From Poseidonocella sedimentorum (GTDB lineage Bacteria > Pseudomonadota > Alphaproteobacteria > Rhodobacterales > Rhodobacteraceae), in contig NZ_FOYI01000010.1 of NCBI RefSeq assembly GCF_900116005.1, positions 62,001 through 126,000 of the forward strand: a DNA stretch of 64,000 nt, given 5' to 3'. The first letter of the stretch is position 1; the number at the start of each line of letters is the position of its first letter. Both the position numbers and the translations under genes were made by a program. The notes beneath the pieces were generated by a model. The model saw nothing but the letters and a program-made list of their open reading frames with translations, was not told the origin of the DNA and ran no database searches. Shown here piece after piece: positions 1 through 8,253 of this stretch.

Positions 1-589
1 CCACATCCATGCAGGTGACCTCGATCCCGTCGATCTCGTCGCGCAGGCTGCCGGTCGGCAGGAGCGCACCGGTGACGGAGCCGACGGTTTCCATGAAGGC
101 GAGCTTGATCGGCGCGGCCGTGCCCGGAACGCCCGCGATTTCGGTCTCGCCCTCGTAGCTCACCCGCCCGCCCGGCGTCTGGACCTGTGCCTCGACGACG
201 GCGCCGGTGTTGACCGCGTGGATGCGCAGCGTGGTCTCGCCCTCCTGCGCTTTGACGAGTCCCATTTCGATCGCCGCCGGGCCGACGCCCACGAGGATAT
301 TGCCGCAGGTCGGCCGATAGTCGACCTCGCGTTTCTCCACCGCGACCTGGGCAAAGAAATAGTCGACGTCGCAATCCTCCCGCTCGGAGGGCGAGAGCAT
401 CGCGACCTTTGTGGTGACGGCGTTGCCGCCGCCGATCCCGTCGATGTTGAGCGGATGCCCCGCGCCGCAGACCGTCATCAGCACCTGCGACAGTGTCTCG
501 CGATCCTGCGGCAGGTCCGCCCGGTTGAAATAGGGCCCGCGCGATGTGCCGCCGCGCAGGAAGAGATAGGGAATTGCGGTCTGGGTCAT
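1..589 (-). CDS. PrpF/GalD-family isomerase, 3' end outside the window
   Basis: About 196 N-terminal residues are visible, starting at an ATG at 589; the rest lies beyond the window edge. The N-terminus YLFLRGGTSRGPYF, then IDGIGGGNAVTTKVAM, a CGN motif with VGPAAIEMGLV, and GVPGTAAPIKLAF are typical of the PrpF family (diaminopimelate epimerase-like fold). Characterised members isomerise methylaconitate (PrpF) or tautomerise 4-oxalomesaconate (GalD). The gene follows the TctA-TctB gene by 26 bp on the same strand, so it is probably last in, or late in, the tct operon. With TcuA/TcuB next door, cis/trans isomerisation of aconitate-like tricarboxylates is a reasonable inference. The exact substrate cannot be read from sequence. 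Confidence 0.85.
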   Translation of the reverse strand, partial: MTQTAIPYLFLRGGTSRGPYFNRADLPQDRETLSQVLMTVCGAGHPLNIDGIGGGNAVTTKVAMLSPSEREDCDVDYFFAQVAVEKREVDYRPTCGNILVGVGPAAIEMGLVKAQEGETTLRIHAVNTGAVVEAQVQTPGGRVSYEGETEIAGVPGTAAPIKLAFMETVGSVTGALLPTGSLRDEIDGIEVTCMDV

Positions 590-615
590 GGCGATCGGGG
601 CCTTCTGTCAGCGAT

Positions 616-2622
616 TTACGTCAGCGGCCAGGGCAGTTCGGCCAGCGTCTGCAGGTAGCCCGGCGGCAGGTCGCGCCCGAGGATCGCGGCAAGACCGCAG
701 ATGAAGCCGAGCCCGAGCGCCGTGGCAAATAGCGAGGTCCCCCAGCCGAAACGGCCCCGCAACCGGAAGAAGAACAGCAGGAACAGCGTCAGCGCGATGA
801 AGAGGCCGAAGGCGAAGGTCAGCAGCAGCAGGCCGAGGAACCAGCTCAGCGTCGACCAGAGCCCGTGGGGCGCCTTGCCCTCTTCGCCCGCCTCGAGATC
901 GATAAAGGCGTCGTCCGTCTCCGGGGCCAGCGTCATGCGCAGCAGCAGGCCGGCCGCGCCGAGCAGCGTCACAAGGCCCATCGTGAGCGGGAAGACACGA
1001 TCCTGCAGCCGCTCGACCATCCACGCGTCCCACGTCGCGATGGCGACGTAGCCCGTCAGGATGAGCAGGAAGACCAGCGGCGCGGTCTTGCCCGCCGTCG
1101 GGGCGGAGATGTTCTCGCGGATGTTCTTGGAGGCCCGGATGCCGACGACGATCGAGACCAGCGTGAGGATCAGAAGCCCGATGGAGATCGGTGAGGCGAG
1201 GTAGTCCCAGCCCGCTTCGGCCGAGCGGCGGAACCGCGCGCCGGCGATCTGGAACGCCTGGTTGACGAAGACCTCGGTCTGGCCCGACAGCACGAAACCG
1301 ATCAGGAAGGCCGGGCGGGAAAAGTCGAACCGGCGCAGCAGTATGCCGATCAGGCCGATGCCCAGCAGCGCCGCGAGATCGAGCGAGGACTGGCGCGACT
1401 GAAAGGCCGCGAAGGCGATGATCATGAAGAGATAGGGCGCGAGGATGGTGAACCGGATCGTCGTCATCCGCGCGATGAGCGGCGACAGGAACATGCACAG
1501 CCCCGCGCCGAAGACGTTGGCGAGCGCCAGCGACCAGACGATGGTGTAGGTCACGTCGAGGTCGTTGCGGACCATCTGGGGGCCCGGCGTCATGTTCAGC
1601 AGCGCAAGCCCGCCGAGGAAGATCGCCATGCTGCCGGAGCCGGGAATGCCGAAGATCAGGGTGGGGACGAGGCCGCCGCCCTCCTTGGCGTTGTTGGAGC
1701 TTTCGGGCGCGATGACGCCGCGGATGTCGCCCTGGCCGAATTTCGAACGGTCCTTGGCGGTCTGGACCGCCGAGCCATAGGCGAGCCAGTCGACCACAGA
1801 GCCACCGAGCCCCGGGATCACGCCGACGATGACGCCGATCACCGCGCAGCGCAGGCTCAGCCACTTGTTCTCCCACCAGTCGCGCAGGCCCCGAAGCCAG
1901 CCGTCGCCCAGCGTGCCGCCCTCGGCGATGGCCGCGTCACGGCGCAGGAGCGAGACGATTTCGGGGATCGCATAGATCCCGAGGCCCACGATCACGAGCT
2001 GGAACCCGTCCACGAGGTAGGGCAGATCGTAGGTCGACATGCGCAGCGAGCCGCCGGCCGGCGCCGCGCCGATCGTCCCGACCATGATGCCGAGCCCGGC
2101 CGCCACCACGCCCTTGAGCGGCACCCGCCCCGCGAGGATGGCGACCATCGACATGCCGAGCACGGTGATCATCAGCATTTCGGGCAGGCCGAAGGCGAGG
2201 ATCAGGGGCCGGGCCGCGAGGATGAACCCGGTGAGGATGATCGCGCCGAAGAGCCCGCCGAAAAGCGACGAGACGAAGGCGGCCGAGAGCGCGCGCGCGG
2301 CGTGGCCCTGTTTGGAGAGGGGGAAGCCGTCAAGCACGGTCGCCTGGCTCGCCGAGGAGCCGGGGATGCCGAGCAGGACGGAGGAAAACGTGTCGGAGGT
2401 GGGGATCACCGCCACCAGCCCGACCATGAGCGCGAGGCCCGAGACCGGCTCCATGCCGTACATGAAAGGCAGGAGCAGCGCGAGACCGGCGATGCCGCCG
2501 AGCCCGGGAAGCACCCCGATCGAGAGGCCGAGAAGCACGCCCCCCAGAAGATAGAGCAGCTGCATCGGCTGGAAGATCATCGAGAAGGCGGATGCAAGCT
2601 CGGGCAGGATTAGCTCAACCAT
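616..2622 (-). CDS. TctA-TctB fusion, tripartite tricarboxylate transporter membrane subunit
   Basis: Codes for 668 residues, against about 500 for a normal TctA. Residues 1-500 are a TctA permease with the family glycine-rich motifs (LPGLGGIAGLALLLPF near residue 40, IPGLGGSVVDW near 270) and many transmembrane helices. Residues from about 515 add four more hydrophobic helices (starting PLVFLLILTGYVAIATWDAW) with the size and topology of the small TctB subunit. No separate tctB is present, so both membrane subunits appear fused. The ATG at 2622 has GGAG about 7 nt upstream. The gene is downstream of the binding protein gene across a stem-loop, and upstream of the PrpF-family gene. Likely substrate: a tricarboxylate such as tricarballylate or aconitate (inferred from neighbours). 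Confidence 0.9.
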   Translation of the reverse strand: MVELILPELASAFSMIFQPMQLLYLLGGVLLGLSIGVLPGLGGIAGLALLLPFMYGMEPVSGLALMVGLVAVIPTSDTFSSVLLGIPGSSASQATVLDGFPLSKQGHAARALSAAFVSSLFGGLFGAIILTGFILAARPLILAFGLPEMLMITVLGMSMVAILAGRVPLKGVVAAGLGIMVGTIGAAPAGGSLRMSTYDLPYLVDGFQLVIVGLGIYAIPEIVSLLRRDAAIAEGGTLGDGWLRGLRDWWENKWLSLRCAVIGVIVGVIPGLGGSVVDWLAYGSAVQTAKDRSKFGQGDIRGVIAPESSNNAKEGGGLVPTLIFGIPGSGSMAIFLGGLALLNMTPGPQMVRNDLDVTYTIVWSLALANVFGAGLCMFLSPLIARMTTIRFTILAPYLFMIIAFAAFQSRQSSLDLAALLGIGLIGILLRRFDFSRPAFLIGFVLSGQTEVFVNQAFQIAGARFRRSAEAGWDYLASPISIGLLILTLVSIVVGIRASKNIRENISAPTAGKTAPLVFLLILTGYVAIATWDAWMVERLQDRVFPLTMGLVTLLGAAGLLLRMTLAPETDDAFIDLEAGEEGKAPHGLWSTLSWFLGLLLLTFAFGLFIALTLFLLFFFRLRGRFGWGTSLFATALGLGFICGLAAILGRDLPPGYLQTLAELPWPLT

Positions 2623-2651
2623 GGCGGTCTCCGGGTCTTGGGGCCGTGGAT

Positions 2652-2677
2652 CGCCCGGCGCGGTGGGGCGCCGGGCG
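2652..2677 (-). promoter_or_regulatory. Intercistronic stem-loop between tctC and the TctA-TctB gene
   Basis: Perfect 10-bp inverted repeat: CGCCCGGCGC at 2652-2661 and GCGCCGGGCG at 2668-2677, with a 6-nt loop. It lies between the stop of the binding protein gene and the start of the permease gene in the same operon. Such hairpins often stabilise the upstream message, or partly terminate, so that binding protein exceeds permease. No T-run follows. Confidence 0.5.
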
Positions 2678-2696
2678 GGTGGTCAGGTCGGCAGGG

Positions 2697-3782
2697 TCAC
2701 TCGATGGTGATGCCGTAGTCTTCGGCCAGCCAGTCGAGCACGAATTTCTTGGCCTCCGGAGAGATCGCCGTAGCCTGCTTGGTGGCCTCGACCGCCGGTG
2801 CGCCAACGAGCTGCGGGTAGACGCCAAGCTGCACTTCCGCGCGTTCGGCGAAATCGGGCGCGCTCACCACTTCCTTGGCGGCGGCGACATAGGCATCATA
2901 GACTTCGGCTGACGCCGATTGCGGCAGGAAGATCGTCTTCTGGTTGGCAAAGCCGGCCACGAAGAAGGCTTTCCACGCGTCCCACGCGGTGCCCTCGGTC
3001 TCGCAGCCCTCGGTCGCCTCGCAGACTTCCTTGAAGCTCGGCAGATCCGGGAAGGTCGGATCGCGCACGATCACGCCATCCTCATTCAACGAGCCCCAGG
3101 AGAAGATCGGCACCGCGAGCCCCTGTTCCACCAGCGGCGTCACATTGGCGAGATAGGCCGAGGAGGTCTGGTAGTCGATGTTGGCTTCGCCGCGCTCGAA
3201 CATCAGCCGCCCGTCGCCGCGCCCCTTGACGCCAAAGACCGGATCGACCTGAAGGCCGAGCATCTTGAAGGCCAGAAGCGGCACGAGGTCGAGCGTCGTC
3301 GCGCCCTGGCTGCCGTAGAGGTAGAACTCCTCCTTGAGGTCATCCATGTCGCCGTCGTAACGCTCCGCCAGATCGGGCGGCAGGTAGACCACGCCGCCGG
3401 TGGCCGAGGCCACGACCGGCTGCCAGTCGGCATATTCATAGCGCACGCGCGGATCGCCGAGCAGATAGGGGAACTTGGTCGAGCCGCTGTCGCCGAAGAT
3501 CAGCATGCCGTCGCCTTCGTCCTGCTGGCCCTGGAACCAGTTGGCGCCTTCGGTCGAGCCCGCGCCGGGGCGATAGCGCACGACCATGGTCGGCGATCCG
3601 GGCAGTGCCTCGCTCAGGAGCGGCGCATAGAAGTTGGCCCATTTCGCCGATCCGCCCGATTCCGAGAAGGGGATCACATATTCGATGGTCTCGCCGGCGA
3701 AATCCTGAGCGCCTACAGCTTGCGCCGAAACACTGGCAAAGACCCCTGCCGCAGCAGCGGCAGCGATGGACTTGAGTTGCAC
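2697..3782 (-). CDS. TctC-family periplasmic tricarboxylate-binding protein
   Basis: Codes for 361 residues. It starts with GTG at 3782, supported by GGGAGGA 7 nt upstream. An N-terminal signal peptide (MQLKSIAAAAAAGVFASVSAQAVGA, cleavage about residue 25) directs it to the periplasm. The mature protein has the TctC/Bug features: a lipid-free two-lobe binding protein, with YRPGAGSTEGANWF near residue 95 corresponding to the family's NxxGAGG ligand loop. It delivers substrate to the fused TctA-TctB permease encoded 75 bp downstream. It is the first gene of the operon. Possible regulation by the palindromic element at 3895-3920. Ligand unknown; tricarballylate, citrate or aconitate fit the neighbours. 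Confidence 0.88.
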   Translation of the reverse strand: MQLKSIAAAAAAGVFASVSAQAVGAQDFAGETIEYVIPFSESGGSAKWANFYAPLLSEALPGSPTMVVRYRPGAGSTEGANWFQGQQDEGDGMLIFGDSGSTKFPYLLGDPRVRYEYADWQPVVASATGGVVYLPPDLAERYDGDMDDLKEEFYLYGSQGATTLDLVPLLAFKMLGLQVDPVFGVKGRGDGRLMFERGEANIDYQTSSAYLANVTPLVEQGLAVPIFSWGSLNEDGVIVRDPTFPDLPSFKEVCEATEGCETEGTAWDAWKAFFVAGFANQKTIFLPQSASAEVYDAYVAAAKEVVSAPDFAERAEVQLGVYPQLVGAPAVEATKQATAISPEAKKFVLDWLAEDYGITIE

Positions 3783-3894
3783 GGTATATCCTCCCTTTGG
3801 TCCGTACTGCGGCGGAGCCGCATCCGTCAGGCTTCGGGCGCTCCCATGCGCCTTTGCCGTCGCGGAAGAATGGCGGGGAGGAGCGGATAAATCA

Positions 3895-3920
3895 AATGCA
3901 TATTATGAATATCTTGCATT
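3895..3920. promoter_or_regulatory. Candidate operator upstream of tctC
   Basis: An AT-rich island in GC-rich DNA holds nested inverted repeats: outer arms AATGCA (3895-3900) and TGCATT (3915-3920), and a perfect inner palindrome ATATT-ATG-AATAT. It sits about 115 bp upstream of the tctC start, after the end of the AbrB-family gene. This is a plausible site for the adjacent GntR/FCD regulator or for a promoter. No binding data can be inferred. Confidence 0.4.
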
Positions 3921-3944
3921 CATTTCCTTCACTCAACTTGAGGG

Positions 3945-5015
3945 TCAGCGCGGGGGCTTGGCGCGCAGGCCAAGCAGCGCCGCGGCAAGGGGCGCGCCGA
4001 GGATCACCAGCGTCAGCCGGAGCAGGTGGTGCACCACCACGAAGCCCAGATCGGCCCCCGCGATGATCGCCAGCACGGTCATCTCCGCCTGCCCGCCCGG
4101 CGCGAAGGACAGGAACCCTTCGAGCGGCGCGGCGAGCCCGAGCTGGACCACGATCTCGGTCACGATGAAGGCGAGCACGGCGAGGATGAGGACAAAGACC
4201 ATCCCGGAAAACACGACCTTGCGCAGCTCCTGCAGCGTGACGCCGACGTAGCCCACGCCGATCCCGATGCCGATGAAGAACTGCGCCGCGAGGATCGCTT
4301 CGCGCGGGGGGCGGTGCTCGATCAGCCCGCTGAGCGAGAGCGCCGCCGTGACGATCATCGGCCCGAGGATCGCCGCGCCAAAGAGCCCGACGCGCGCCGC
4401 AAGGCGCCAGCCGCCGATCGCCGCGACGGCCATCAGGGCAAGCTCGGTCAGGGGCAGGTCAGACGCCGGGGCGCCGATGGGTTCGGAAAGCGGGCTCTCG
4501 AACACATAGATCAGAACGGCCGGCACAATGGTCACGATCACCAGCACGCGCGTCGCGTGGATCAGCGAGAGCGCGCGCACGTCTGCCCCGGCTTCCTGAC
4601 CGAAGAGCACCATGTCCTGCAACCCGCCGGGCATCGCCGCGTAGTAGGCCGTCGGCAGATCGAAGCCGCAGACCTTGTGGAAATAGGGCACGCCGATGAG
4701 CCCGATGGCGCCGATGTAGAGCGGCACGAAGGCCACCGATCCCGCCATCTGCGGCACCTGGTGCAGCACTTCGACGGTGATCGAGGCGCCCACGGCAACC
4801 CCGAGGATCGTCCGCGCCGCGCTGGAAATCGGGGGCGCCCCGCGCAAGGGCGCGCCAAGCAGAGCGGCGGCGAGACAGGCGAACATCGGCCCGAAGAGAA
4901 ACGGAAGCGGCAGGTCGAGCAGGGCAAAGACCCCGGCGCCCACAGCGGCGAGGAGCAAGGTGCCCGCGCGCAAGAGCCAGGCGGTGAGGATCGGAGAATC
5001 GAAGACTTGACGCAT
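3945..5015 (-). CDS. AbrB-family integral membrane protein
   Basis: Codes for 356 residues from the ATG at 5015; the open frame extends upstream, but that part overlaps the divergent regulator. The protein has about ten hydrophobic helices in two similar halves. The repeated motifs LPFLFGPMFACLAAALLG (residue 30 on) and the GLFGAAILGPMIVTAALSL segment (residue 210 on) are typical of the AbrB duplication family (PF05145, old name ammonia monooxygenase). These are predicted transporters or regulators of unknown substrate. The gene is divergent from the GntR gene with only 28 bp between starts, and its 3' end faces the tctC promoter. A role in tricarboxylate or product transport is inferred from position only. 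Confidence 0.8.
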   Translation of the reverse strand: MRQVFDSPILTAWLLRAGTLLLAAVGAGVFALLDLPLPFLFGPMFACLAAALLGAPLRGAPPISSAARTILGVAVGASITVEVLHQVPQMAGSVAFVPLYIGAIGLIGVPYFHKVCGFDLPTAYYAAMPGGLQDMVLFGQEAGADVRALSLIHATRVLVIVTIVPAVLIYVFESPLSEPIGAPASDLPLTELALMAVAAIGGWRLAARVGLFGAAILGPMIVTAALSLSGLIEHRPPREAILAAQFFIGIGIGVGYVGVTLQELRKVVFSGMVFVLILAVLAFIVTEIVVQLGLAAPLEGFLSFAPGGQAEMTVLAIIAGADLGFVVVHHLLRLTLVILGAPLAAALLGLRAKPPR

Positions 5016-5017
5016 TT

Positions 5018-5033
5018 GTATCCACGTGTATAC
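5018..5033. promoter_or_regulatory. Candidate GntR operator in a 28-bp divergent gap
   Basis: GTATCCACGTGTATAC is a 16-bp palindrome with one mismatched pair, centred between the starts of the AbrB-family gene (5015) and the GntR gene (5044). FCD-type GntR proteins commonly bind short palindromes containing GTAT/ATAC-like arms beside their own gene. The gap is too short for two ordinary promoters, so these must overlap coding sequence. The assignment is inference. Confidence 0.45.
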
Positions 5034-5043
5034 GACGGGACGC

Positions 5044-5745
5044 ATGAGGAAAAGCGAAAATCCCACGCCTCCCGGAGACCCCGCCCCAAGCGCGGGCCTG
5101 CAGGGCCAGAGCGTCTATGCCCGGCTCTGCGACGAAATCCGGTCCGGCGCGCTTGCGCCCGGCGCACGCCTCTTGGAGACGGACATCGCCGCGCGGTTGC
5201 AGACCAGCCGCACGCCCGTGCGCGAGGCGATCCGGCGGCTGGAGGCCGAGGGGCTCGTCGATCACCAGCCGCGCACCGGCGCGATTGTCCGGGTTCTGGA
5301 TTATTCTGAGATCATGGAGCTTTACGAGATGCGCACCGTGCTGGAAGGCACGGCCGCGCGTCTTGCGGCGCGGGCGGCCTCACCGATGGAAATCGAAGAG
5401 CTGAAGTCGATCCATCAAGAGATGATCCGGAGCCCGGGCGACAGCGCCGGGCAGGTCCTGCTCAACCGTCAGTTTCACACCCGCCTGCTGGAGGCCGCGC
5501 GCAATCGCTTCCTGCTCCGCGCGGCGGTGTCGGTGGAAAAGACGTTGCTGATCCTCGGGCCTTCGGCGATGGAATTCCCCGAACGCATGCGCGAGGCCTT
5601 CGCCGAACACGGCGCCGTCATCGAGGCGCTTGAGGCCCGCGACGGGGCGGGCGCGGAGCTTGCCATGCGGCGCCACATGGAAAACGCCCAGCTCGCGCGG
5701 CTTCGGATGCTGCGCCACGCCACGCCAGAGGAGGCCGCCCCATGA
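5044..5745 (+). CDS. GntR-family (FCD subfamily) transcriptional regulator
   Basis: Codes for 233 residues from the ATG at 5044; a GTG at 5026 would add six residues but lies inside the palindrome. An N-terminal winged helix (YARLCDEIRSGALAPGARLL, then RTPVREAIRRLEAEGLV) is typical GntR. A C-terminal helical FCD domain carries E...RxxLE near residue 90 and metal/ligand-type histidines (QFHTRLLEAARN, later AEHGAVIEAL). FCD regulators usually sense small organic acids. The gene ends in an ATGA overlap with tcuA, so regulator and catabolic genes are co-transcribed and probably autoregulated. Likely controls the tct and tcu genes. Confidence 0.9.
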   Translation: MRKSENPTPPGDPAPSAGLQGQSVYARLCDEIRSGALAPGARLLETDIAARLQTSRTPVREAIRRLEAEGLVDHQPRTGAIVRVLDYSEIMELYEMRTVLEGTAARLAARAASPMEIEELKSIHQEMIRSPGDSAGQVLLNRQFHTRLLEAARNRFLLRAAVSVEKTLLILGPSAMEFPERMREAFAEHGAVIEALEARDGAGAELAMRRHMENAQLARLRMLRHATPEEAAP

Positions 5746-7151
5746 GCGAAGCCGATGCCGCAACCCTGACCGGCGAGGTCTGGGACGTGGTCGTGGTGGG
5801 CGGCGGCAATGCCGCGCTCTGCGCCGCGATCGAGGCCGCCGAGACAGGCGCGCGGGTGCTGATCCTCGAAGGCGCGCCGCGCGACTATCGCGGCGGCAAT
5901 TCGCGCCACACCCGCAATTTCCGCTGCATGCACCACGGGGCGCTTGGGCCCCTCGTCGAGACCTATGACGAGGAGGAATTCTGGGCCGACCTGCTGCGCG
6001 TGACCAAGGGCGAGACCGACGAGGCGCTCGCCCGCCACGCGATCCGGACCTCCGAGACCTGTCTGCCGTGGATGCAAGCGCATGGGGTGCGGTTCCAAAA
6101 ATCGCTCTCGGGCACGCTCTCGCTCGACCGCACCAACGCCTTCTTCCTCGGCGGCGGCAAGGCGCTCGTGAACGCCTACTACCTGACCGCCGGCGATCTC
6201 GGCGTGACGGTCGCCTATGAGGCCACGGTGCGCCATGTGGGCATCGAGGGCGCGCGGGCGACCCATGTGGAGGTCGACTATCAGGGTGAGCGGCTGACGG
6301 TCCAGGGTCGCGCTTTAGTGCTGGCGGCGGGCGGGTTTCAGTCCGATCTGGACTGGCTCGCGCGGGCCTGGGGCCCGGCGGCGAAGAACTTCCTCATCCG
6401 CGGCACGCCGTACAACCGCGGGGTCGTCCTGAAAGACATGCTCGACCACGGGGCCGAAACCGTGGGCGATCCGACACAGTGCCACGCGGTCGCCATCGAC
6501 GGGCGGGCGCCGAAATACGATGGCGGGATCGTCACCCGGCTCGACTGCGTGCCCTTCTCCATCGTGGTGAACAAGGACGGCCAGCGGTTTTACGACGAGG
6601 GCGAGGACGTCTGGCCCAAGCGCTACGCGATCTGGGGCCGGCTGGTCGCGGCCCAACCCGATCAGGTCGGCTATTCGATCATCGACGCGCGCTCGATCGA
6701 CCTCTTCATGCCCTCGGTCTACCCGCCAGTGACGGCCGACACGATCCCCGCGCTGGCCGAAAAACTCGGGCTGCCGGTGGAGGCGGTGGAGCAAACGGTC
6801 GCCACGTTCAACGCCGCCTGCCGCGCCGGCGAGTTTCACCCGCAACAGCTCGACGGGCTGGCGACCGAGGGCCTCGATCCGCCCAAGACCAACTGGGCCC
6901 GGCCCATCGCCGAGCCGCCGTTCTACGCCTATGCGCTGCGCCCCGGCGTGACCTTCACCTATCTCGGGTTGAAGGTCGACCAAACGGCCCGCGCCACCGG
7001 CCCCGAGGGGCCATATGACAATATCTGGAGCGCCGGGGAGATGATGGCCGGCTCGATCCTCGGGCAGGGCTACCTTGCCGGGTTCGGGATGACCATCGGC
7101 ACCGTTTTCGGCCGTATCGCGGGTCAGGAGGCCGCCGCCCATGTCGCTTGA
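5742..7151 (+). CDS. tcuA: FAD-dependent tricarballylate dehydrogenase TcuA
   Basis: Codes for 469 residues. The Rossmann FAD motif VVVVGGGNAALCAAIEAA is at about residue 13, followed by RGGNSRHTRNFR, and the C-terminal FAD-binding segment ends GSILGQGYLAGFGMTIGTVFGR. This is the fumarate reductase/succinate dehydrogenase flavoprotein superfamily arrangement of TcuA (also called CobZ N-terminal type), which oxidises tricarballylate to cis-aconitate in Salmonella. It overlaps the regulator by 4 bp (ATGA) and tcuB by 11 bp, so translation is coupled. Electrons are expected to pass to TcuB. Related flavoproteins act on other acids, so the substrate is inferred from the neighbours. Confidence 0.88.
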   Translation: MSEADAATLTGEVWDVVVVGGGNAALCAAIEAAETGARVLILEGAPRDYRGGNSRHTRNFRCMHHGALGPLVETYDEEEFWADLLRVTKGETDEALARHAIRTSETCLPWMQAHGVRFQKSLSGTLSLDRTNAFFLGGGKALVNAYYLTAGDLGVTVAYEATVRHVGIEGARATHVEVDYQGERLTVQGRALVLAAGGFQSDLDWLARAWGPAAKNFLIRGTPYNRGVVLKDMLDHGAETVGDPTQCHAVAIDGRAPKYDGGIVTRLDCVPFSIVVNKDGQRFYDEGEDVWPKRYAIWGRLVAAQPDQVGYSIIDARSIDLFMPSVYPPVTADTIPALAEKLGLPVEAVEQTVATFNAACRAGEFHPQQLDGLATEGLDPPKTNWARPIAEPPFYAYALRPGVTFTYLGLKVDQTARATGPEGPYDNIWSAGEMMAGSILGQGYLAGFGMTIGTVFGRIAGQEAAAHVA

Positions 7152-8253
7152 CGTCAGCCTGCAAACCGATCCCGGCGTGATCGCCACGGACCCGGTGGAG
7201 GAAGCCCGCCGCCAGGTGGAGATCTGCAACGCCTGCCGCTACTGCGAGGGGTTCTGCGCCGTCTTCCCGGCGATCACCCGCGACAAGGTCTTCGCGGATG
7301 GGGACATCACCCAGTTCGCCAATCTGTGCCACAATTGCCGGGGCTGCTACTACGCCTGCCAGTACACCGCGCCGCATGAGTTCGAGCTCAACCTGCCGCG
7401 CGCGCTCGCCTCGGCGCGGGCCGAGAGCTGGGAGCGGCTGGCCTGGCCCGGTGGGCTGGCGCGGTTGTTTCAGTCCCGCGGGGATGCGCTCGCAGCGGCG
7501 CTGATCGCCGGATTTGCCCTGCTCTTTGCCGTCATCGCCGCGCTGCCCGGCGAGGGCGAGGGGTTTTATGCCTACCTCGGCCACGGCGCGATGGTGGCGA
7601 TCTTTGCGCCCGCCTTCCTGCTGCCGCTGGCCGCGCTCGGGGTCTCGCTGCGCCGCTACTGGCGTGAAGTGGGCGGCGGTCGGTTGGCCCTGCCCGACTG
7701 GCGCGAGGCGCTGCTCGCCGCGGGGCGCATGCGCAACCTCAATGGCGGTCAGGGCCAGGGCTGCAACTTCGAAAAAGCCGAGCGCTTTTCCGACGCCCGC
7801 CGCCATGTGCATCAGGCCGTGCTCTACGGCTTCCTGCTCTGCTTCGCCTCCACCTCCTCGGGCACGGTGCTGCACTACCTCTTCGGCATGGAAGCGCCCT
7901 ACGGGGTCTTCTCGCTGCCCAAGCTTCTCGGGGTGCCGGGCGGCATCCTTCTCGTCGTAGGCTGCGCCGGGATGCTTGCACTCAAGGCCAAGGCCGATCC
8001 CGCGCTCGGCACGCCGGGGCGCAGTTCGGGCGAGCGGGCCTTCATCTGGCTTCTCGGCTTCGTCGGCCTCTCGGGCCTCCTGCTCTACGCGGTGCGCGGC
8101 ACCGGGCTGACCGGCCCGCTGCTGGCGTTGCACCTCGGCTCGGTCCTGACCTTCTTCCTGCTGACGCCCTATTCGAAAATGGCGCACGGGTTCTACCGCA
8201 TGACGGCGCTTCTGCGCGAGGCGCAGGACAAGCGGGAGCGGGCAGGTGGCTGA
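7141..8253 (+). CDS. tcuB: Iron-sulfur/membrane electron-transfer protein TcuB
   Basis: Codes for 370 residues. Two ferredoxin-type cysteine clusters are visible near the N-terminus: CNACRYCEGFC (about residue 30) and CHNCRGCYYAC (about residue 63). They are followed by several transmembrane helices (residues 115-150, 155-180, 220-250, 255-280, 300-345). This matches TcuB (CitB-like), which reoxidises the flavin of TcuA and passes electrons to the membrane quinone pool. The start overlaps tcuA by 11 bp and the end overlaps the next gene by 8 bp, showing a single operon. The specific partnership with TcuA is well supported by family and order. Confidence 0.9.
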   Translation: MSLDVSLQTDPGVIATDPVEEARRQVEICNACRYCEGFCAVFPAITRDKVFADGDITQFANLCHNCRGCYYACQYTAPHEFELNLPRALASARAESWERLAWPGGLARLFQSRGDALAAALIAGFALLFAVIAALPGEGEGFYAYLGHGAMVAIFAPAFLLPLAALGVSLRRYWREVGGGRLALPDWREALLAAGRMRNLNGGQGQGCNFEKAERFSDARRHVHQAVLYGFLLCFASTSSGTVLHYLFGMEAPYGVFSLPKLLGVPGGILLVVGCAGMLALKAKADPALGTPGRSSGERAFIWLLGFVGLSGLLLYAVRGTGLTGPLLALHLGSVLTFFLLTPYSKMAHGFYRMTALLREAQDKRERAGG

